A stretch of DNA of 64,000 nucleotides, from the NCBI GenBank assembly GCA_963812085.1, contig CAWETL010000004.1:434001-498000 (forward strand). The letters run 5' to 3'. Source of the DNA: SPDF01 sp963812085. GTDB lineage: Bacteria; Gemmatimonadota; Gemmatimonadetes; Gemmatimonadales; GWC2-71-9. The position numbers and the translations under genes are program-made. Shown here piece by piece: positions 61,525 to 64,000 of this stretch. Positions within the stretch are counted from its first letter, which is position 1. Every line of letters begins with the position of its first letter. The notes under the pieces are model-generated. The model saw nothing but the letters and a program-made list of their open reading frames with translations, did no database searches and was not told the DNA's origin.

Positions 61525-63861
61525 ATGATTCAGATTGAGGAAATAAGCAAAATGCTAAGGACAAGCAGAAGCTCCCTGTTGCTATTCTTCATGGCTTTCT
61601 TTGCAGCCATCTACCGAGCTGTCTTAGTTATGCATGAAGGCTTTCCTCCTGGATCTGACATCGGACTCCACAACAGCCTCATTCATTCAATAACTCAAGG
61701 GGGCAGTACGAACTTCATGTGGAATTACTACCATATGGGTGGTGGCAATTCAATCACGTTCCCTGGATACCACATATTTGTTTCTTACATTATCCTTCTG
61801 ACTGGCTTGCCTGATTACTTGGCTCAGGCATCTGTCGCTATTCTTTTTTCTTCCTTGACAGTGATTGTGGCTTTCTTAATAACTCGGAAAGTCTGGAATG
61901 AATCTGCCGCCTTAATAGTTGCTTTCCTAGTCGCGGTTTCAGCGTTTGACATTGACATGCTTTTGTGGTCAGGCTATCCCAACATCGTAACATTGATGCT
62001 TATTCCGCTGGCTTTCTATCTACTATTAGAAAAGCCCAGATTTCCACGGTTACCCCTCATAGTTGTTGTTTCACTGGTTTCGGCTGCAGTATTTCTAACA
62101 CACTCACTCAGCACCTTCATGTTCACAACAATAATTCTCGCCACGGTCTTCACTACTCTCTGTTTCCCAAGCAGAGTGGGTATTGGTAGAAGAACCGTTT
62201 TGGAATGGCTTGTTCCCATTTTTGTAGGCGGGTTAGTAGTCTCTCCCTTCCTCGTTCAGGTAGCTCCCATCTACTTAAACCCGAACTCAGCCATTTTCAC
62301 TGGTGGTTTACCAGAAATTCAACAAGCACTGCTTCCCATCAGGCATGTCCCGTTAGATCTTGTTTTACCTTTTTTCGTTTGTTTTTTCCTGTACTTTGTT
62401 TTTTCCAAGTATGTCCATGAAAAAATAATTCGTTTCCCTACGATTCTTCTCGTTTTGTGGTTGATTATCCCAGCAGCTCTTTCGCAATCTTTTATCGTTG
62501 GGTTGTACACGGACTATCAGCGTTTTCTCTATTTTGCAGTCCTGCCACTAATCATTTCAGTCGGAACTGGTATCTGGCTTGGAGCCCGCTTGCTAGCAAA
62601 AAGCACAAGTTGGCTTTTATCAGTTGGAAAAAGACTGCTCCAAAAAAGATTCAGCGAAAGCAAGATTCTAAGATGCATTAGTTCTCCTCCATCCAACAAA
62701 ACCACAGTGACGCTTTTTGCGACCGCCCTAATACTGATTGCCTTTCTAGCGCTACCCAATTTCTTTATGACTCCCCCTGATGGTTTCTTGCTTCAAGGTC
62801 ACTTTCAAGCCATGAACAAACCAGGATATGACGCAATACAGTGGATTAAGAAGTACACTCCGACAAACTCCATTTTCGTAGCTGACGCCTGGTATGGTTG
62901 GTGGCTAGGAGGATTCGCCCAAAGGCCAACCATAAGCGCAGTTGAACCGCAGTTCTTAGCTAATTCTCGAGAGTTTGAACCAGCATTGTTGGCTTCCCGG
63001 CTCCTTGACACCGATTACTTGATTGATAATGGCTTGATTCAAATTAGAGAAGACGGAGGCTACATTTCCAGACATAACCCTCAGATCCTGGCCAAGCTGA
63101 ACAACTCGTATAATCCCTACCCCGCCCTTAACTTCTCCAGCAGCGAGACAAAAATATCTCTTTGGAGAAACGGAAACCTTGTCTCTGTTAGGCTTTCAGA
63201 TATCCCGCTGAGGGAAATGCATATGGAAAACTCCTCGACCTACGCCACTATTTATGTTGCTTGGGGAAACGAGCTTCTCAACTACACCCAAGAATACACG
63301 GTATACCAAGGCGTACGCTTCATAAACGTCACCCAAACCCTATCACGCAATGACCCCACCGCTAACTTCTCCACATTAAGTCTTAGCGCACAAACCCAAA
63401 GCTATCTCATTTCAGACAACACCAGCTCCATCGAGCTCTTAGACCACTATTTCCCGGTTGAAAGCCAACTAATCTTTTCAGGAGACCGTCCGACAGCCAC
63501 GCAAACCGCCGAAAACCTCACAATACTTTGCGACCTAAAAAACCAATCAAAGGTGACCGTAAACTATTATGTCGGAACATTCGAGTACCCGTACTACGGA
63601 GAAAACGCCCAAACCTACAATGGTCGCCAAAAAATACTCACGGATAACATGCAAACCTATTCATTGAAAGTTGCAGAAAATCCACTGGACATTTTTAATT
63701 ACCACCAAGCAATCGCACATCTAAATGCTTCCTACATTGTCATACGCGATTATTCGCAGATTTCAAAGTTCGCCAAAGACCCCACGTTCAACCAGTTATT
63801 CATAAACAAAAAAGTAGCTATATTCCAAATAAGATCCATCCAGCTCATCCCTAAAAACTGA
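61525..63861 (+). CDS. GT-C-like multi-pass membrane glycosyltransferase or related protein
   Basis: A 778-residue protein (ATG 61552 would remove nine residues). About 11 membrane helices in the first 430 residues, beginning SSLLLFFMAFFAAIYRAVLV; the first loop FPPGSDIGLHNSLIHSIT holds an Asp in the position where GT-C enzymes have catalytic acids. Then a soluble domain of about 350 residues with IQWIKKYTPTNSIFVADAWY and GWWLGGFAQRPTISAVEPQF, resembling the C-terminal domain of oligosaccharyl- or mannosyltransferase-like proteins. Function in surface glycan transfer is inference. Likely co-transcribed with the preceding surface protein. Confidence 0.75.
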   Translation: MIQIEEISKMLRTSRSSLLLFFMAFFAAIYRAVLVMHEGFPPGSDIGLHNSLIHSITQGGSTNFMWNYYHMGGGNSITFPGYHIFVSYIILLTGLPDYLAQASVAILFSSLTVIVAFLITRKVWNESAALIVAFLVAVSAFDIDMLLWSGYPNIVTLMLIPLAFYLLLEKPRFPRLPLIVVVSLVSAAVFLTHSLSTFMFTTIILATVFTTLCFPSRVGIGRRTVLEWLVPIFVGGLVVSPFLVQVAPIYLNPNSAIFTGGLPEIQQALLPIRHVPLDLVLPFFVCFFLYFVFSKYVHEKIIRFPTILLVLWLIIPAALSQSFIVGLYTDYQRFLYFAVLPLIISVGTGIWLGARLLAKSTSWLLSVGKRLLQKRFSESKILRCISSPPSNKTTVTLFATALILIAFLALPNFFMTPPDGFLLQGHFQAMNKPGYDAIQWIKKYTPTNSIFVADAWYGWWLGGFAQRPTISAVEPQFLANSREFEPALLASRLLDTDYLIDNGLIQIREDGGYISRHNPQILAKLNNSYNPYPALNFSSSETKISLWRNGNLVSVRLSDIPLREMHMENSSTYATIYVAWGNELLNYTQEYTVYQGVRFINVTQTLSRNDPTANFSTLSLSAQTQSYLISDNTSSIELLDHYFPVESQLIFSGDRPTATQTAENLTILCDLKNQSKVTVNYYVGTFEYPYYGENAQTYNGRQKILTDNMQTYSLKVAENPLDIFNYHQAIAHLNASYIVIRDYSQISKFAKDPTFNQLFINKKVAIFQIRSIQLIPKN

Positions 63862-63952
63862 TTGAAACAACCAACAAACAAACAGCAAAAACCCTAAACA
63901 TTCTCCCCCGTTCTTTTCTTTCACCTGAATCTTTACGAAATAACTTTGACAC

Positions 63953-63988
63953 AAGAAATCTTTACAAAAACCGTCTTAAGCAAAGTCG
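63953..63988 (+). promoter_or_regulatory. Promoter-like repeat, copy 2, at the window edge
   Basis: AAGAAATCTTTACAAAAACC then GTCTTAAGCAAAGTC repeats 60571-60606. A + strand gene, perhaps a paralogue of the surface protein, probably starts just beyond the window. 63862-63952 shows no gene. Confidence 0.55.
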
Positions 63989-64000
63989 AGTATCTAGAAT

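Overview
The window looks like two unrelated genomes joined end to end. Bases 1 to about 10,885 are strongly GC-rich and bacterial. They hold an exosortase-type FemAB protein, a DegT-family aminotransferase and four lipoproteins built from bacterial Ig-like repeats, a style common in Gemmatimonadota and other soil bacteria (phylum is inference). From about 10,882 to the end the DNA is AT-richer and archaeal: an AbrB-PhoU regulator, stand-alone Lrp/AsnC ligand-binding domains, an H+/Na+-pumping pyrophosphatase, DUF3795, DUF2769 and DUF4382 proteins, and about ten toxin-antitoxin loci. This suits a Bathyarchaeia-like soil or sediment archaeon (inference). The switch occurs inside two truncated genes on opposite strands, so an assembly chimera is the simplest explanation.

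Bacterial part: 1-2101 is the end of an exopolysaccharide/exosortase locus. 2290-10885 is a family of surface lipoproteins with Ig-like repeats and a shared jelly-roll-like module; blocks of roughly 830 and 870 bp are nearly identical between or within genes. Many genes change frame once or several times, often in compensating pairs, as expected from long-read indel errors.

Archaeal part: 11.6-17.3 kb is a decayed provirus-like packaging region (HTH protein, unknown protein, terminase ATPase, terminase nuclease end). The terminase is split by about 2.9 kb of toxin-antitoxin genes (HicBA and two VapBC-type pairs), one pair lying between direct repeats. The 3' end of the terminase and its downstream DNA recur near 25.4 and 32.9 kb, and another short repeat family recurs at about 30.6, 34.0, 35.2, 42.5, 49.2, 54.1 and 55.7 kb, usually beside toxin-antitoxin genes.

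17.3-25.2 kb encodes secreted enzymes (phosphoesterase, esterase, subtilase) that share a C-terminal beta domain, plus a molybdopterin oxidoreductase. 26-30.4 kb pairs an AbrB-PhoU regulator divergently with an NfnAB/GltD-like electron-transfer pair and an Lrp-like sensor. 30.8-35.0 kb is a VapBC cluster. 35.3-41.4 kb has a P-type ATPase, a membrane-bound winged-helix protein, a DUF4382 surface protein and a polysaccharide flippase. 43.5-48.7 kb has two large membrane-anchored metalloproteases. 49.4-58.1 kb has an APC permease, an acyltransferase, cysteine-rich small proteins and the membrane pyrophosphatase. 58.2-64 kb has a broken methylglyoxal synthase, a radical SAM/deacetylase pair and a cell-surface protein/GT-C-like membrane protein pair, whose promoter sequence recurs at the very end of the window. 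No rRNA, tRNA or CRISPR array was seen.
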